Part shown: piece after piece, positions 25,780 through 34,629 of the stretch
Layout of the letters: each line of letters starts with the position of its first letter
Position numbering within the stretch: position 1 is the stretch's first letter
DNA from: Verrucomicrobiia bacterium
GTDB taxonomy: Bacteria; Verrucomicrobiota; Verrucomicrobiia; Opitutales; Opitutaceae
Assembly: GCA_011525695.1 (NCBI GenBank)
Contig: WYBX01000030.1
Span: 1-54,975 of the forward strand
Reading direction: 5' to 3'
DNA: 54,975 bases
Position numbers and translations under genes: made by a program
Notes under the pieces: model-generated
Databases searched by the model: none
Seen by the model: only the letters and a program-made list of their open reading frames with translations
What the model was told of the DNA's origin: nothing

Positions 25780-25800
25780 GAAAATGCCGCCGGCATTTTC
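25780..25800. promoter_or_regulatory. 9-bp perfect hairpin between isomerase and SDR genes
   Basis: GAAAATGCC-GCC-GGCATTTTC pairs perfectly over nine bases with a three-base loop. It lies in a 225-base gap downstream of the isomerase stop and upstream of the SDR start, both on the minus strand. It could be a terminator lacking a T-run, a processing hairpin, or an operator. I see no ORF in this gap. Confidence 0.45.
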
Positions 25801-25875
25801 AAATAGCAGCATGTCGGATGCGTCGGCCTAAGATTCGGGACCTTCACGTCGAACCCCCTCAAGACCGACATGCGG

Positions 25876-26718
25876 CTACCGGAACTTGTCCTGCATGGCC
25901 TTTATCCCGGGAATCTTCGGGAGCAAATGCCGGTGCTGCGATTCGAAATTCTGGATCAGCGACCGCTGCTTCCGCCCCACCAGGATCGTGAAGACATATT
26001 CCTCATGGCCGGGCGAGGTGACGGTCGGATGGTAACCGCGATCAATCAGGAAGGTATCCCGGTGCCGGGTCATCACGACCGAGGGAAGCTCGCCGTTGCC
26101 GTCATAACAGAACTGCGCGCCGAAGCCTGTTTCCGGCCTGAAGCGGTAATGATAGATCTCCTCGAAATCCGTCTCGAGCGGCGGCTGCTCTGTATCGTGC
26201 TTGTGCGGCGGGTACCCGGCCCAGCATCCAGCATCCGTATACCTTTCGCTCACCAGCAACCGGCCGGCGCGACCGGCGGCATTCTGGCCAAGGATATGGA
26301 AGATTCTCCGGCGCGAGTGCGTCTCCGGCGAGCCCACGTCGACCATCTCCACCTCCTCCGGCGGGATTCGGAACGGGGCAAATGGCTGCTCGCACAGCCC
26401 GCCTGCAATCGCCACCTCGGTGGCGTCGCGCAGGGCCCGGATCGTCACGCGCGGACAGGTCCCGCAATAGACCGAGTCCGCCCGCCCGTCCCAGATGTCC
26501 GCCCGCCGGCCCACATTCTTGAACTCACCGGCGGCCGCCGCAATGTCGGCCCGGCCGGAAAGAACCACGCACAGGATCTCACAGCGCGGGACATCCAGCG
26601 TGTGCGTCTGCCCCGACTGGAGCCGCAGCAAGTTGAAATAGGCCAGCGTCATGCCATCGCGGCCAGGCTCGGCCAGCGGCACGTGGCGGTTGTCTCGGGC
26701 TCGAATGAGTTTTGCCAT
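25876..26718 (-). CDS. IolB/KduI-family sugar isomerase
   Basis: A 280-residue double-cupin protein of the IolB/KduI superfamily (5-deoxy-glucuronate isomerase / 5-keto-4-deoxyuronate isomerase). Visible motifs are CEILCVVLSGRADI in the first cupin, the zinc-binding region PPHKHD, FEEIYHYRFRPETGFGAQ, and IDRGYHPTVTSPGHEEYVF, all close to IolB. The last 40 residues (RSLIQNFESQHRHLLPKIPG) differ from the usual IolB ending. No other inositol genes are nearby, so a role in uronate or amino-sugar breakdown is as likely as inositol use. Start 26718 is chosen because upstream sequence in this frame is antisense to the deacetylase gene. It follows that gene by 26 bases. Confidence 0.83.
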   Translation of the reverse strand: MAKLIRARDNRHVPLAEPGRDGMTLAYFNLLRLQSGQTHTLDVPRCEILCVVLSGRADIAAAAGEFKNVGRRADIWDGRADSVYCGTCPRVTIRALRDATEVAIAGGLCEQPFAPFRIPPEEVEMVDVGSPETHSRRRIFHILGQNAAGRAGRLLVSERYTDAGCWAGYPPHKHDTEQPPLETDFEEIYHYRFRPETGFGAQFCYDGNGELPSVVMTRHRDTFLIDRGYHPTVTSPGHEEYVFTILVGRKQRSLIQNFESQHRHLLPKIPGIKAMQDKFR

Positions 26719-26744
26719 GACGGAGGATCCCCCGTCGCCCGCCC

Positions 26745-27602
26745 TCAGGCACCCATGTGCCGGAGCCGCTCGGCGATGTCGGAACGCAGACGATCGACAT
26801 GGTTGAGGGTAAAGTCCAGCGGGGACAGCATTTCGTCCTGCACCAGCGGCGTGAGATCCATCGACCACGTGATTGCGGAGCAACGGTCCGTGGCGTGCGA
26901 GGTGTGGAACGTCGCGTTGGCCAGCCGCCGGCCCACGGTCGCGAGGTCGTAGCGCTTGCCGCCCGTCACCTGGGAGTCGAACACCTTCAGCAGTTGCGCC
27001 GCCAGCTCCGGCTGGGCGCTCGCATCGAGCGGCACCTTGTCCGCATCCACGAGCCAGTCGAGATCCCGCCAGACTTCGCAGCCGAGCACGCGTCCCGGCC
27101 GGCGCTCGGCCGGGAGGGCCCGCATCGCCTCCAGGCACCGCAGGAACACCGCCACATGGGTGTCGTGCTTGTCCGCCGGCTGGTGCAGGTACACCACTTC
27201 GGGGCGGCAGCCGCCGAAGATGGCGCGCAGATCGGCCTGCACGCCGGGATGCCCGTGCGCCTTCACGTCGGCGCTCGGATGCGCCAGCTGGAGCTGCAGG
27301 TTGTACTTGCCCAACTCGGCCGCCCGTCGCTGCTCCTCCCGCCGGATTTGCTGCATCTCCAGATCGGTTTTCGCTGCGTACGCCCCCGCCCGCGGCGAAC
27401 CCGCGCCATTCGTCACGACCACGCCGGTGAAATGGCGGTCCGGCTGCCCGTAGCAGGCCGTGATTCCGGCGTGCGCCATGATCTCGATGTCGTCCTGGTG
27501 CGCGACCACACACAGGTGGGTGGTTCGCGCCAGCGCAGCCTCGGGCGCCAGCGCGCCTCCCGGGACGAAGATGTCAGCCTCACGGCGGGAATAGGTCATC
27601 AT
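26745..27602 (-). CDS. PIG-L/LmbE-family zinc deacetylase
   Basis: A 285-residue metal-dependent N-deacetylase-like protein. The zinc motif AHQDD appears near residue 34 (VVAHQDDIEIMAH), and the second ligand region is YLHQPADKHDTHVAVF. These enzymes remove acetyl groups from N-acetylglucosamine-type sugars or conjugates. The ATG overlaps the nucleotidyltransferase stop as ATGA (27599-27602), and an IolB-like isomerase follows 26 bases downstream. This suggests a three-gene unit handling an acetylated amino sugar or a nucleotide-linked sugar. Substrate is not readable from sequence. Confidence 0.87.
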   Translation of the reverse strand: MMTYSRREADIFVPGGALAPEAALARTTHLCVVAHQDDIEIMAHAGITACYGQPDRHFTGVVVTNGAGSPRAGAYAAKTDLEMQQIRREEQRRAAELGKYNLQLQLAHPSADVKAHGHPGVQADLRAIFGGCRPEVVYLHQPADKHDTHVAVFLRCLEAMRALPAERRPGRVLGCEVWRDLDWLVDADKVPLDASAQPELAAQLLKVFDSQVTGGKRYDLATVGRRLANATFHTSHATDRCSAITWSMDLTPLVQDEMLSPLDFTLNHVDRLRSDIAERLRHMGA

Positions 27603-28477
27603 GGTGAAAACAGCCGGGCGGGATAGTGGCCGGCGGCGACGAGTCCCGCAATGGCGGCCTCGACGCGTGGCTTGTCTTCCCGATAGGTGATGCCAAACCA
27701 CGTGCTCACTGTCGGCAGCACGCGCACCGTCGCCTCCCCGCGGGCAATCATGGCCGACACGCTGGCCGGCAGGTAAAATTCCTTCTTCGACTCGGACGCG
27801 TGCCGGGCAAGGAATTCGCGCAATTGAGTTTCGAGCCCGTCGAAAAGCGCCGGGGTGAATCCCCAGCAGTTCATCGAGGCAATCTCCGCTCCGGTGAAAC
27901 GGCCGCCCGGACCCACGTCCGCTGCGTGGATGTCGGTGGTCTCGACGATCGAGCGCAGGGCCCCCTCCGCATCCGCCGAGCAGATACCGCGCGCGACCGA
28001 GCCGTGCTCGGAAAGCGTGTTCGCCAGCGTGAAGCCGACCATCGCGAAGGCCGGTCCGTGCGCCGCGGCCAGGAAGCCGGCGAGCTGGCGGAATGAGTCC
28101 GCCCCGTAGAAATCGTCCGCATTGATCACGGCGAAATTTTCGCGCACCACGCCCCGCGCGCACCACACCGCGTGCCCGGTGCCCCATGGCTTCTCCCGAT
28201 CCCGCGGGGGGGTAAAGCCGTCGGGCAGCTCGTCCAGCCGCTGGTAGGCATAGTCCACCGCGATCCGGCCCGAATAGCGCGCCCCAATCCGTTCGCGGAA
28301 CACCGCCTCGAAGTCGTGACGAATCACGAAGACGACCCGCGTGAACCCGGCCCGGACGGCATCAAAGACCGCGTAATCGAGCACGGTTTCGCCCCCCGGG
28401 CCGACCGGATCCACCTGCTTGAGGCCGCCGTAACGGGAACCCATTCCGGCCGCGAGAACAACGAGCGTGAACGCCAT
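27599..28477 (-). CDS. sugar nucleotidyltransferase-like protein
   Basis: A 292-residue nucleotidyltransferase of the glucose-1-phosphate uridylyl/thymidylyltransferase superfamily. The signature LAAGMGSRYGGLKQ opens the protein, and VINADDFYGADSF contains the metal-binding Asp. Other shared parts are KPWGTGHAVWCA and EIASMNCWGFTP. Length is typical. The product would be a UDP- or dTDP-sugar, or another activated sugar; the base cannot be decided. It is the first gene of the coupled unit with the deacetylase. Start 28477 gives the family opening MAFTLVVLAAG; 28516 is a weaker alternative. Confidence 0.85.
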   Translation of the reverse strand: MAFTLVVLAAGMGSRYGGLKQVDPVGPGGETVLDYAVFDAVRAGFTRVVFVIRHDFEAVFRERIGARYSGRIAVDYAYQRLDELPDGFTPPRDREKPWGTGHAVWCARGVVRENFAVINADDFYGADSFRQLAGFLAAAHGPAFAMVGFTLANTLSEHGSVARGICSADAEGALRSIVETTDIHAADVGPGGRFTGAEIASMNCWGFTPALFDGLETQLREFLARHASESKKEFYLPASVSAMIARGEATVRVLPTVSTWFGITYREDKPRVEAAIAGLVAAGHYPARLFSP

Positions 28478-28553
28478 GTGGGCCGGAAACTCCAACGCGG
28501 CGCCGGCCGAAGGCAATCCGCAAGACGCGCCGCATCCCCGTCAAACCAGCGGG

Positions 28554-28907
28554 CTAAAGCCCGTAGGTGATCGTCCGCGCCCCGGCAATACCGGAGACGG
28601 TGATGGTGACGCCGGCGGTGTAAGCATCAGGATAAACCTCGTTCGCGGCGGTCTCGACCGCCTTCACATATTTCGCCGCGCCGACCAAATCCGTGTACGC
28701 CACCGCATTCACGCCATGCTCCATCATGTATTGGTCAGCCGCACTCGCGAGCTGCCGGGCGTTGTTCAGAATGGCCTTGTCCTGCGATGCCACCCGCACC
28801 TTGCGGAACGCCGGCACGGCCAGGGCGGCAAGCAGCCCGATAATCACCACCACGATCATGATCTCGACCAACGTGAAGCCGCGGGAATGGCGGAGTGGCG
28901 GGGACAT
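28554..28907 (-). CDS. type IV pilin-like pseudopilin, second copy
   Basis: A 117-residue pilin-like protein with a short leader (MSPPLRHSRG) and the processing site before FTLVEIMIVVVIIGLLAALA, with Glu at +5. The globular part is short: VAYTDLVGAAKYVKAVETAA, then a beta-rich end. It resembles the small Verrucomicrobiota pilins annotated as prepilin-type cleavage/methylation proteins. It precedes the nucleotidyltransferase by 76 bases on the same strand. No pilus or type II secretion machinery is present in the window, so its partner system is elsewhere. Confidence 0.85.
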   Translation of the reverse strand: MSPPLRHSRGFTLVEIMIVVVIIGLLAALAVPAFRKVRVASQDKAILNNARQLASAADQYMMEHGVNAVAYTDLVGAAKYVKAVETAANEVYPDAYTAGVTITVSGIAGARTITYGL

Positions 28908-28977
28908 GACCGGGGGAACCCGCCCAATCCAGCCGAAAAAAACGGAATCGGCGACGAAATTTTCGCCGGGGGCGCAA

Positions 28978-29310
28978 CTACGTATTCAGAAATGAACAGA
29001 CGTACTCGCAGAGACCCGTGCGGACCGAAATCGTGAAACCACTCTTGCCGGGCACATCGAAATGCACGCCGGCCGCGTAACGGCGCATCTCCGTGGTGCC
29101 GTCGACCGTCACTTCGCATTCGCCAGCGACAATCTCCATTCGCTCCGGCGCACCCGTATTGAAATGGTAGGAGCCGGGCCGGATGAGCCCGAGGGTTTTC
29201 TTCGCCCCGTCTCCGCACAAAACCGTGTGGCTGACCACACCGCCGTCGAAATAGACATTCGCCTTCGTCAGAACCGTGACACCGGAAATCTGGGTGGGAA
29301 TCGATGACAT
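28978..29310 (-). CDS. ppnP: pyrimidine/purine nucleoside phosphorylase
   Basis: A 110-residue single-cupin protein matching the PpnP (YaiE/DUF1255) family. These enzymes cleave nucleosides with phosphate into base and ribose-1-phosphate. Recognisable segments are KANVYFDGGVVSHTVL, GLIRPGSYHFNTGAPE, EIVAGECEVTVDG, and the FDVPGKSGFTISV strand, ending in YVCSFL. Length is slightly above the family norm. Upstream ORF extensions are antisense to nothing conserved and are left out; 29310 is the first ATG that fits the family. It is transcribed separately from the coiled-coil gene, with a 100-base gap. Confidence 0.88.
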   Translation of the reverse strand: MSSIPTQISGVTVLTKANVYFDGGVVSHTVLCGDGAKKTLGLIRPGSYHFNTGAPERMEIVAGECEVTVDGTTEMRRYAAGVHFDVPGKSGFTISVRTGLCEYVCSFLNT

Positions 29311-29410
29311 GGGCCGGGTACTGCCGGGATCGGAGCGTCGATGCAAGCGCTGGATGGCGACCAGGGTGCCCGAACCGAGGATCGCTCCTCCACCGCTCCC
29401 CGGCTGACGG

Positions 29411-30889
29411 TTATGGAATCCGCAGTGTCCGCCCAACAACCAGGTTGTTGGACTCGCCGAGCACGTCGCGGTTCGCCGCCAGGATGTCTCCCCAGCGGGC
29501 CGGTGTGCCATAATACAGCGTGGAGATCTTCGCGAGCGTGTCACCACCCGCCACGACATGCAGCCGTTGTCCATTTGCCGCCGTCGCCGGTTCGGCGGAG
29601 GCCGCCAGCCCAATCCCCGAGGCGGAGGTCACCAGGGTTGCACTGACCGAACTCCGCCCGCGCGCGATCGTGCCGCCGCCGGTTTCCTGTGCCGGTGGCC
29701 GGCTATCGCTGCCCAAATCGATCCGGGGAGCCTCGGAAACGACCGTCCGGGGACCGTTCCGCGTCGGATCAATGACCACCGGATCCACCATCACCGGTCC
29801 AGGCTGGCCCGCCGGCCCCTCCCCCTGCGGCACCCGGGCCATCAGCCGGGCGTTTTCCTCCGCCAATTCCGTGGCACGGGCGCGCGCGTCCCGAAGCTGG
29901 TCACGCAGCACCTGCACCTGCCCAACGGCTGGCGAGGCCTGCAGCCGCGCGATCTGGTTCTCGAGGTCCGTCTTTTCACCGCTGAGGCGGACGCTGGCCG
30001 ATTTCAGTTGTTCATTTTCCTGCAGGACCGACGTGACCCTGGCCTCCACCTGCTCGAGATCGGGGGCGGGAGCACCGACCAGTTTGCGCAGGCGTTCGCG
30101 TTCCGCTTCCAGGGTACCCAGCGTGGCGTGCAGGGTCTCGAGCTGCGCCTTCAAATCCGCAACCTCTGCGGCGTGCTCCGCAACCAGGGTGCGCGCCTCC
30201 CCCGCGGCACCGCTGCGTTGCTGGGCGAGCAACGAGGAGCCGGGCGCCACGGTCTTCAGTTCGGCCCGGAGCAATTCCGCGTCCTGCTCCGCCTGCGCCC
30301 GCGCCTCCTTCTGCGATAGCAGGTCGCGGTTGAGCTGGCCAAGCGCCACCTGCGCGGCCTCATGGATTGCGGTCACCTCCTTCACCTGCGCACTCAGCGC
30401 CAGGTTCTCCTCGCGTGAGCGTGCGACATCCACCCGCAGCCGGACAACCTCCTCCTGCAATTCGGTGTGGGCCCGGAGCGATTGTGCCAGCTTTTCCTCG
30501 GTGGCGCCGAGCCGGGCCTGCAGCCCGGTGGCATCTGCCGCCGTGGCCATCGCCTGATCCCGCTCCAGCTGCAGCTGGGCATAGCTGGCGCGCAGCGACG
30601 CGAGTTCGCGTGAACTTTCCTTGAGTCGCTCAACCAGCTGCTTCGAAGTGTCACCGTCCGCCGCGCGGTTCTCGATCGCCATCCGCAGCGCCTCGCTTTG
30701 GGCGCGCGACAGGGCGAGTTCCTGCTGCAGCATTTTCTTCTCCAGCCTGAGATCGGCGTTCTGCGCCACGAGTTGCTCGTCGGCGATCACAGTCGTCTTT
30801 GGCGATGGAAGCCTGCCGACATGCACATAGCCGCAGCCTCCGAGAATCGCCACGACTGGCAGCATCAAAACTACGCGTTGCACCCGCAT
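29411..30889 (-). CDS. lipoprotein with long coiled coil and C-terminal LysM domain
   Basis: A 492-residue predicted lipoprotein. The start at 30889 gives a textbook signal peptide, MRVQRVVLMLPVVAILGG followed by Cys19. Residues about 38-340 are a charged, Ala/Glu/Leu/Arg-rich region with heptad character, probably a coiled coil. A low-complexity linker follows, then a C-terminal LysM domain (LHVVAGGDTLAKISTLYYG, ending VVGRTLRIP) that should bind peptidoglycan. The ATG at 30955 overlaps the previous gene as ATGA and is an alternative start, but it would put the lipobox 22 residues deeper. The partner gene upstream has the same C-terminal LysM domain. Likely location: membrane-anchored and cell-wall bound. 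Confidence 0.8.
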   Translation of the reverse strand: MRVQRVVLMLPVVAILGGCGYVHVGRLPSPKTTVIADEQLVAQNADLRLEKKMLQQELALSRAQSEALRMAIENRAADGDTSKQLVERLKESSRELASLRASYAQLQLERDQAMATAADATGLQARLGATEEKLAQSLRAHTELQEEVVRLRVDVARSREENLALSAQVKEVTAIHEAAQVALGQLNRDLLSQKEARAQAEQDAELLRAELKTVAPGSSLLAQQRSGAAGEARTLVAEHAAEVADLKAQLETLHATLGTLEAERERLRKLVGAPAPDLEQVEARVTSVLQENEQLKSASVRLSGEKTDLENQIARLQASPAVGQVQVLRDQLRDARARATELAEENARLMARVPQGEGPAGQPGPVMVDPVVIDPTRNGPRTVVSEAPRIDLGSDSRPPAQETGGGTIARGRSSVSATLVTSASGIGLAASAEPATAANGQRLHVVAGGDTLAKISTLYYGTPARWGDILAANRDVLGESNNLVVGRTLRIP

Positions 30890-30951
30890 GTCGGGCATAA
30901 AAAAAACGATTAATTTACGGCGCAACGCCGAGGCCATGCGGAAATTACGAA

Positions 30952-33900
30952 TCATGGAATTCGCAGCGTTCGCCCCGCGACAAGGCTGCGCTCATCGCGC
31001 AGCACATCCCGATTGGCGGCAAGGATTTCGGGCCAGCGGTTGGCCGTGCCATAATACTGGCGGGAGATGCCGGAAAGCGTCTCGCCCAACACGACGCGAT
31101 GAAGCCTCGGGGCGGCTGGCTTCCCCGAGGCGGTCGTCGTGGGCGCTGGCGATGGCTGTCCGGACATCGGCCGGGTTGGCTGTCCGGCCGCGGCCAATGC
31201 CTGGGGCGGCGGCACCACATCACGGAGTCCGCCGCCGAGGTTCGTCAACCGGGCGATTTCACCCTGTGCCGCGGCCGCGGTGCGCTCTGCCGCCGCGACG
31301 CGCCTGCGCAGCGCCTCGATTTCCGCCAAGGCCGCGGGATCCGGCGCCGGTGCCGGCAGTGGCCGGGCCTTTTCCGCCTCGAGTGCGGCAGCAAGCGAAT
31401 CGCGCTCCTCCGTGAGCAGCGTGTAGGAACGCAGCGCGGTCGTGAGTTTCTGTTCACTCTCCGCCTGCGCCGCGGTGGCGCGTGCCAGTTCCTCCCGCAA
31501 TGCGGCATCCCCGCCGGCGTTCGCGGCGAGACTCGCCCGTTCCGTCTCGAGCTGGCGCAACTTTTCCTCCAATGGCTCGATGCCGGCTGCCCGCTCGCGC
31601 AAGCTGGAGAGTTCGAGATTGGCGGCGGCCAGCTGATCGCGGCTTTCTGCCACGGCCTTCCGCGCCGCAACGAGTTCCTCCCGTTCGGCCTCGAGCTGGC
31701 GCAACTGTTCCTCGAGGGAGCCGATCCGCGCCACTTGTGCACGAAGATCGGCAAGTTCCTGGTTGGCGGCGGCCAGCTGATCGCGGCTCTCCGTCGCAGC
31801 CTTCCGCGCCGCGGCCAGCTCCTTGGCGGAACCGCGCGCCCGCTCCGCGGCCTCAGCCCGCTGCGTTGCCTGGGCGAGCGCTCGTGCCGCCTGCGCGGCT
31901 TCGTCGGCCGCCTGCGCCGCTTTCGACTCAGCCTCCGCCAGGCGTGCCGCCGTGGCGTCGCTCGCGGATTTCAGTCGCGCAATCTCCGCCGCCTGCACCC
32001 GGCCGGATTCCTCGGCTGCCGCGAGTGCCTGGGCAGCCTGCCCGCTGCGCTCCTCTGCCGCCTGCACTGCCTGCCGCAACTCAGCCAGCTGCTGCTGCGT
32101 GCCAGTGGCATCCTGCAGTCGCGCCTGCATCCCGGCCACCTGGCTTTCCAACTCGCGGCTGCGCGCGGTCGCTTCCTCCGCGGCTGTCTTCTGCGCCGCC
32201 AGCTCGCGCGCGGTGGTTTCAAGCTGGTTCGAAAGCCTTGTCGATTCCTCGCGCGTGCGCGCAAGCTCGGCGGCCGCCGTAGCCCTCTCCCCCTCGAGCA
32301 GCTGCTGGCTCCGGCGCAAGGTTGCCACCTCGTCCGCGGCGGATCCCTGCCGGGCGACCATCTGCTCGAGCCGCGCCCGCTCCGCTTCGGCATGTGCCGC
32401 CGAGGCGCGCATGCTCTCGACCTCGCGCCGCGCCGCCTCCAGTTCGCTCGTGAGCGCGCCCAGCCGTTGCGAGGCCTGATCCAACGCGCCCTGGAGCGGC
32501 GCAGCGGCATCGAGCCGTTTCATCAATTCCGCCTTCTCGGCTGCCGCCCGCTCCAGCGCCGCGACCGCCGCATCCCTGGAGCTGGAAAGGTCCCTGAGTT
32601 CGTTCTCCCTCTGTGCCTTTTCCGCCCGCAGGGCGGCGAGTTCCTGCGCAGCTTCGGCGGCTTGCTGCTTCAACAATCCCTTCTCCCTCCCCGCTGCATC
32701 GGCTTCACTCCTCGCCGCGGCGATGGCATCCGCCGACCCCCGCGCCCGCTCTTTCAGTTCCGAAAGCTCCCGCTGCGTTGACGCCAGCTCGGTGCGTGAC
32801 TGCTCAACCTGACTGGCCTGCTCCTGCAGTGCCCGCTCCGCCTGCGCCCGCTGCGCCTGCTCCTGCGCCAGCGCGGACCGAATCTCGTCCGCGCCGCGCT
32901 GCGCCGCGGCAAGTTCGCGCGTCAACGCATCCACCCGCGCCGAGGCTTCCGAGACTGCCTTGGCCTGGGCCGAACTGTCGGCCGCCAGCGCCGCGGCCAG
33001 GCGCGCCTGCTCCGCTGCCAGCGCCGCACGCTCGGTCTCGAGTGATTGGATCTGCCGGCGCAACCCGGACACTTCATCCGCTGATGCCTTCGTCGCGTTC
33101 TCGATCCGCGCCTGCGCCGCCATCGCTTCGGTCTTCGCCGCGGTTTCAGCCGCCAGTGCGGCCGCAAGCCGCGCCTTGTCCTGCTCCAGCACTGCCGTCG
33201 CCTCCCCGGCCGCTGTCAGCTTGCGATCCGCCGCGGCAAGTGCTGCCTGCACTTCCGCGAGTTGGATTTCAGCCCCGCGCGCGCGGGCCGCTGCACCATT
33301 CGCTTCCTCGACCGCCTTCTCCACTGCGCGCCTTTGGCTGGCCAGTTGCTCAGTCAGCCGCGAGGTTTCGGCTCGCGCGGCCTCCGCCGCCTCGGCTGCC
33401 GCCGTCACCACCCGCGCGGTCGAGCTCGCAGAATTTGAACTGATCGCCGCCAGCTCCTGCCGCGTGCTGGCCGCATCGCGGCGGGCATTATCCAGCTCGC
33501 TGGCCAGTGCCGCCAGCCGCGATTCACCCTCGAGCCGGGCAGCCCGCTCACGTTCGAGCGCTGCGCGCAATTCGCCGGCCTCGGTCGCCGCCGCCGACTG
33601 CGCAGCCGCCGCCTGCCGCAGCGCCTCGACCTGCGGTGCAAGCTTTCCCACCTCGATTCGGGCGGCCGCAAGCTCGGCCCGCGCCGAGGCCAGTTCACGC
33701 GACTGCTCGGCCAGACTGGCCTGCGCCTCCTTGAGTTGCGCCCGTGACGTCGCCAGCTCCGCTGCAGCTCCCGACGTGCGCGCAGCTTCGGCCGCAGTCT
33801 GGCTGCGCAACGCAGTGAGCTCGGACTGCAGACGGGCAGCCTCCTGTTTCGCCGCCGCCAAGTCGGCGGACTGCCGGGAAGCATTGTCAGCAGCAGCCGT

Positions 33901-34500
33901 CTCAGCTGGAGCCGCCGCCCTCGGAGCGGGCGGAGCCGCCCTGGGATCGCTGCGGACCGCGGCGGGATCGATCGGCGTCCGGCCGAGGTTGTCCACCCCA
34001 CCGGCGGGTTCCTGCTGCCGAGGCTGGGCCGCCGGCGACCCGACGGTATCGGCAACGGCACCGGTCGATGGCGCCGCCGGGGCGGGCGTGGGGCTGCTCA
34101 CCGGAGGAGGATTCGGGCGCAGGAGCTCGAGCCGTTTCCGGCCCTCTGCGATCTGCGCGGCAGTCATCTCGCCGAGCACTGCATCCAATGCCTTCCCGGT
34201 GCTGCCGCCTTCCGAGGCCAGCGTCAGCCACATGAAGGCCTCGATCAGGTCGACCGGCACATCCCGGCCCTGGGCATAGGCAAGCCCGAGATTGTATTGC
34301 GCGATTGAGTTGCCGCGCTCGGCCTTCAACCGAAGCGACGCGAGTTCCGGGGGTTCGGCCCGGGCAGTGACCGCGGTCGGCGGATTGACGACGGTGGGCG
34401 GTGGCTGCGGCGATTCACTGGCCGCAGCCGGCAGCGCTGCCAGCAGGAAGGCAGTCGCGCGAAACCATGCGGGGCACATTGACGAGCGGGCGGGCATCAT
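30952..34500 (-). CDS. very long coiled-coil protein with Sel1 repeat and C-terminal LysM domain
   Basis: A 1182-residue exported protein. After a hydrophobic signal (FRATAFLLAALPAAASE) come Sel1-type repeats (ERGNSIAQYNLGLAYAQG, DVPVDLIEAFMWLTLAS). Then a proline-rich linker leads into about 850 residues of Ala/Glu/Arg/Leu-rich sequence with strong heptad character. The C-terminal LysM domain reads LHRVVLGETLSGISRQYYG and ends AGRTLRIP. Several segments repeat nearly word for word (SRDQLAAANQELADLR against SRDQLAAANLELSSLR), suggesting internal duplication. Starts at 34479, 34497 or 34542 are possible. Coupled to the next gene by ATGA. Its likely role is a spacer or scaffold tied to peptidoglycan, perhaps in envelope organisation; this is inference. 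Confidence 0.8.
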   Translation of the reverse strand: MMPARSSMCPAWFRATAFLLAALPAAASESPQPPPTVVNPPTAVTARAEPPELASLRLKAERGNSIAQYNLGLAYAQGRDVPVDLIEAFMWLTLASEGGSTGKALDAVLGEMTAAQIAEGRKRLELLRPNPPPVSSPTPAPAAPSTGAVADTVGSPAAQPRQQEPAGGVDNLGRTPIDPAAVRSDPRAAPPAPRAAAPAETAAADNASRQSADLAAAKQEAARLQSELTALRSQTAAEAARTSGAAAELATSRAQLKEAQASLAEQSRELASARAELAAARIEVGKLAPQVEALRQAAAAQSAAATEAGELRAALERERAARLEGESRLAALASELDNARRDAASTRQELAAISSNSASSTARVVTAAAEAAEAARAETSRLTEQLASQRRAVEKAVEEANGAAARARGAEIQLAEVQAALAAADRKLTAAGEATAVLEQDKARLAAALAAETAAKTEAMAAQARIENATKASADEVSGLRRQIQSLETERAALAAEQARLAAALAADSSAQAKAVSEASARVDALTRELAAAQRGADEIRSALAQEQAQRAQAERALQEQASQVEQSRTELASTQRELSELKERARGSADAIAAARSEADAAGREKGLLKQQAAEAAQELAALRAEKAQRENELRDLSSSRDAAVAALERAAAEKAELMKRLDAAAPLQGALDQASQRLGALTSELEAARREVESMRASAAHAEAERARLEQMVARQGSAADEVATLRRSQQLLEGERATAAAELARTREESTRLSNQLETTARELAAQKTAAEEATARSRELESQVAGMQARLQDATGTQQQLAELRQAVQAAEERSGQAAQALAAAEESGRVQAAEIARLKSASDATAARLAEAESKAAQAADEAAQAARALAQATQRAEAAERARGSAKELAAARKAATESRDQLAAANQELADLRAQVARIGSLEEQLRQLEAEREELVAARKAVAESRDQLAAANLELSSLRERAAGIEPLEEKLRQLETERASLAANAGGDAALREELARATAAQAESEQKLTTALRSYTLLTEERDSLAAALEAEKARPLPAPAPDPAALAEIEALRRRVAAAERTAAAAQGEIARLTNLGGGLRDVVPPPQALAAAGQPTRPMSGQPSPAPTTTASGKPAAPRLHRVVLGETLSGISRQYYGTANRWPEILAANRDVLRDERSLVAGRTLRIP

Positions 34501-34629
34501 GAAGCGGATGGCCGACAGTATGACGGCTGTGAACCGATACAATACGGGAGTGACTGCTTCCGCCGCCTGAACTCCACCGCCTTCGTGGCCCTGGAAACCC
34601 CGGTCAACGTCGATACCGCCAGCCCCGTT

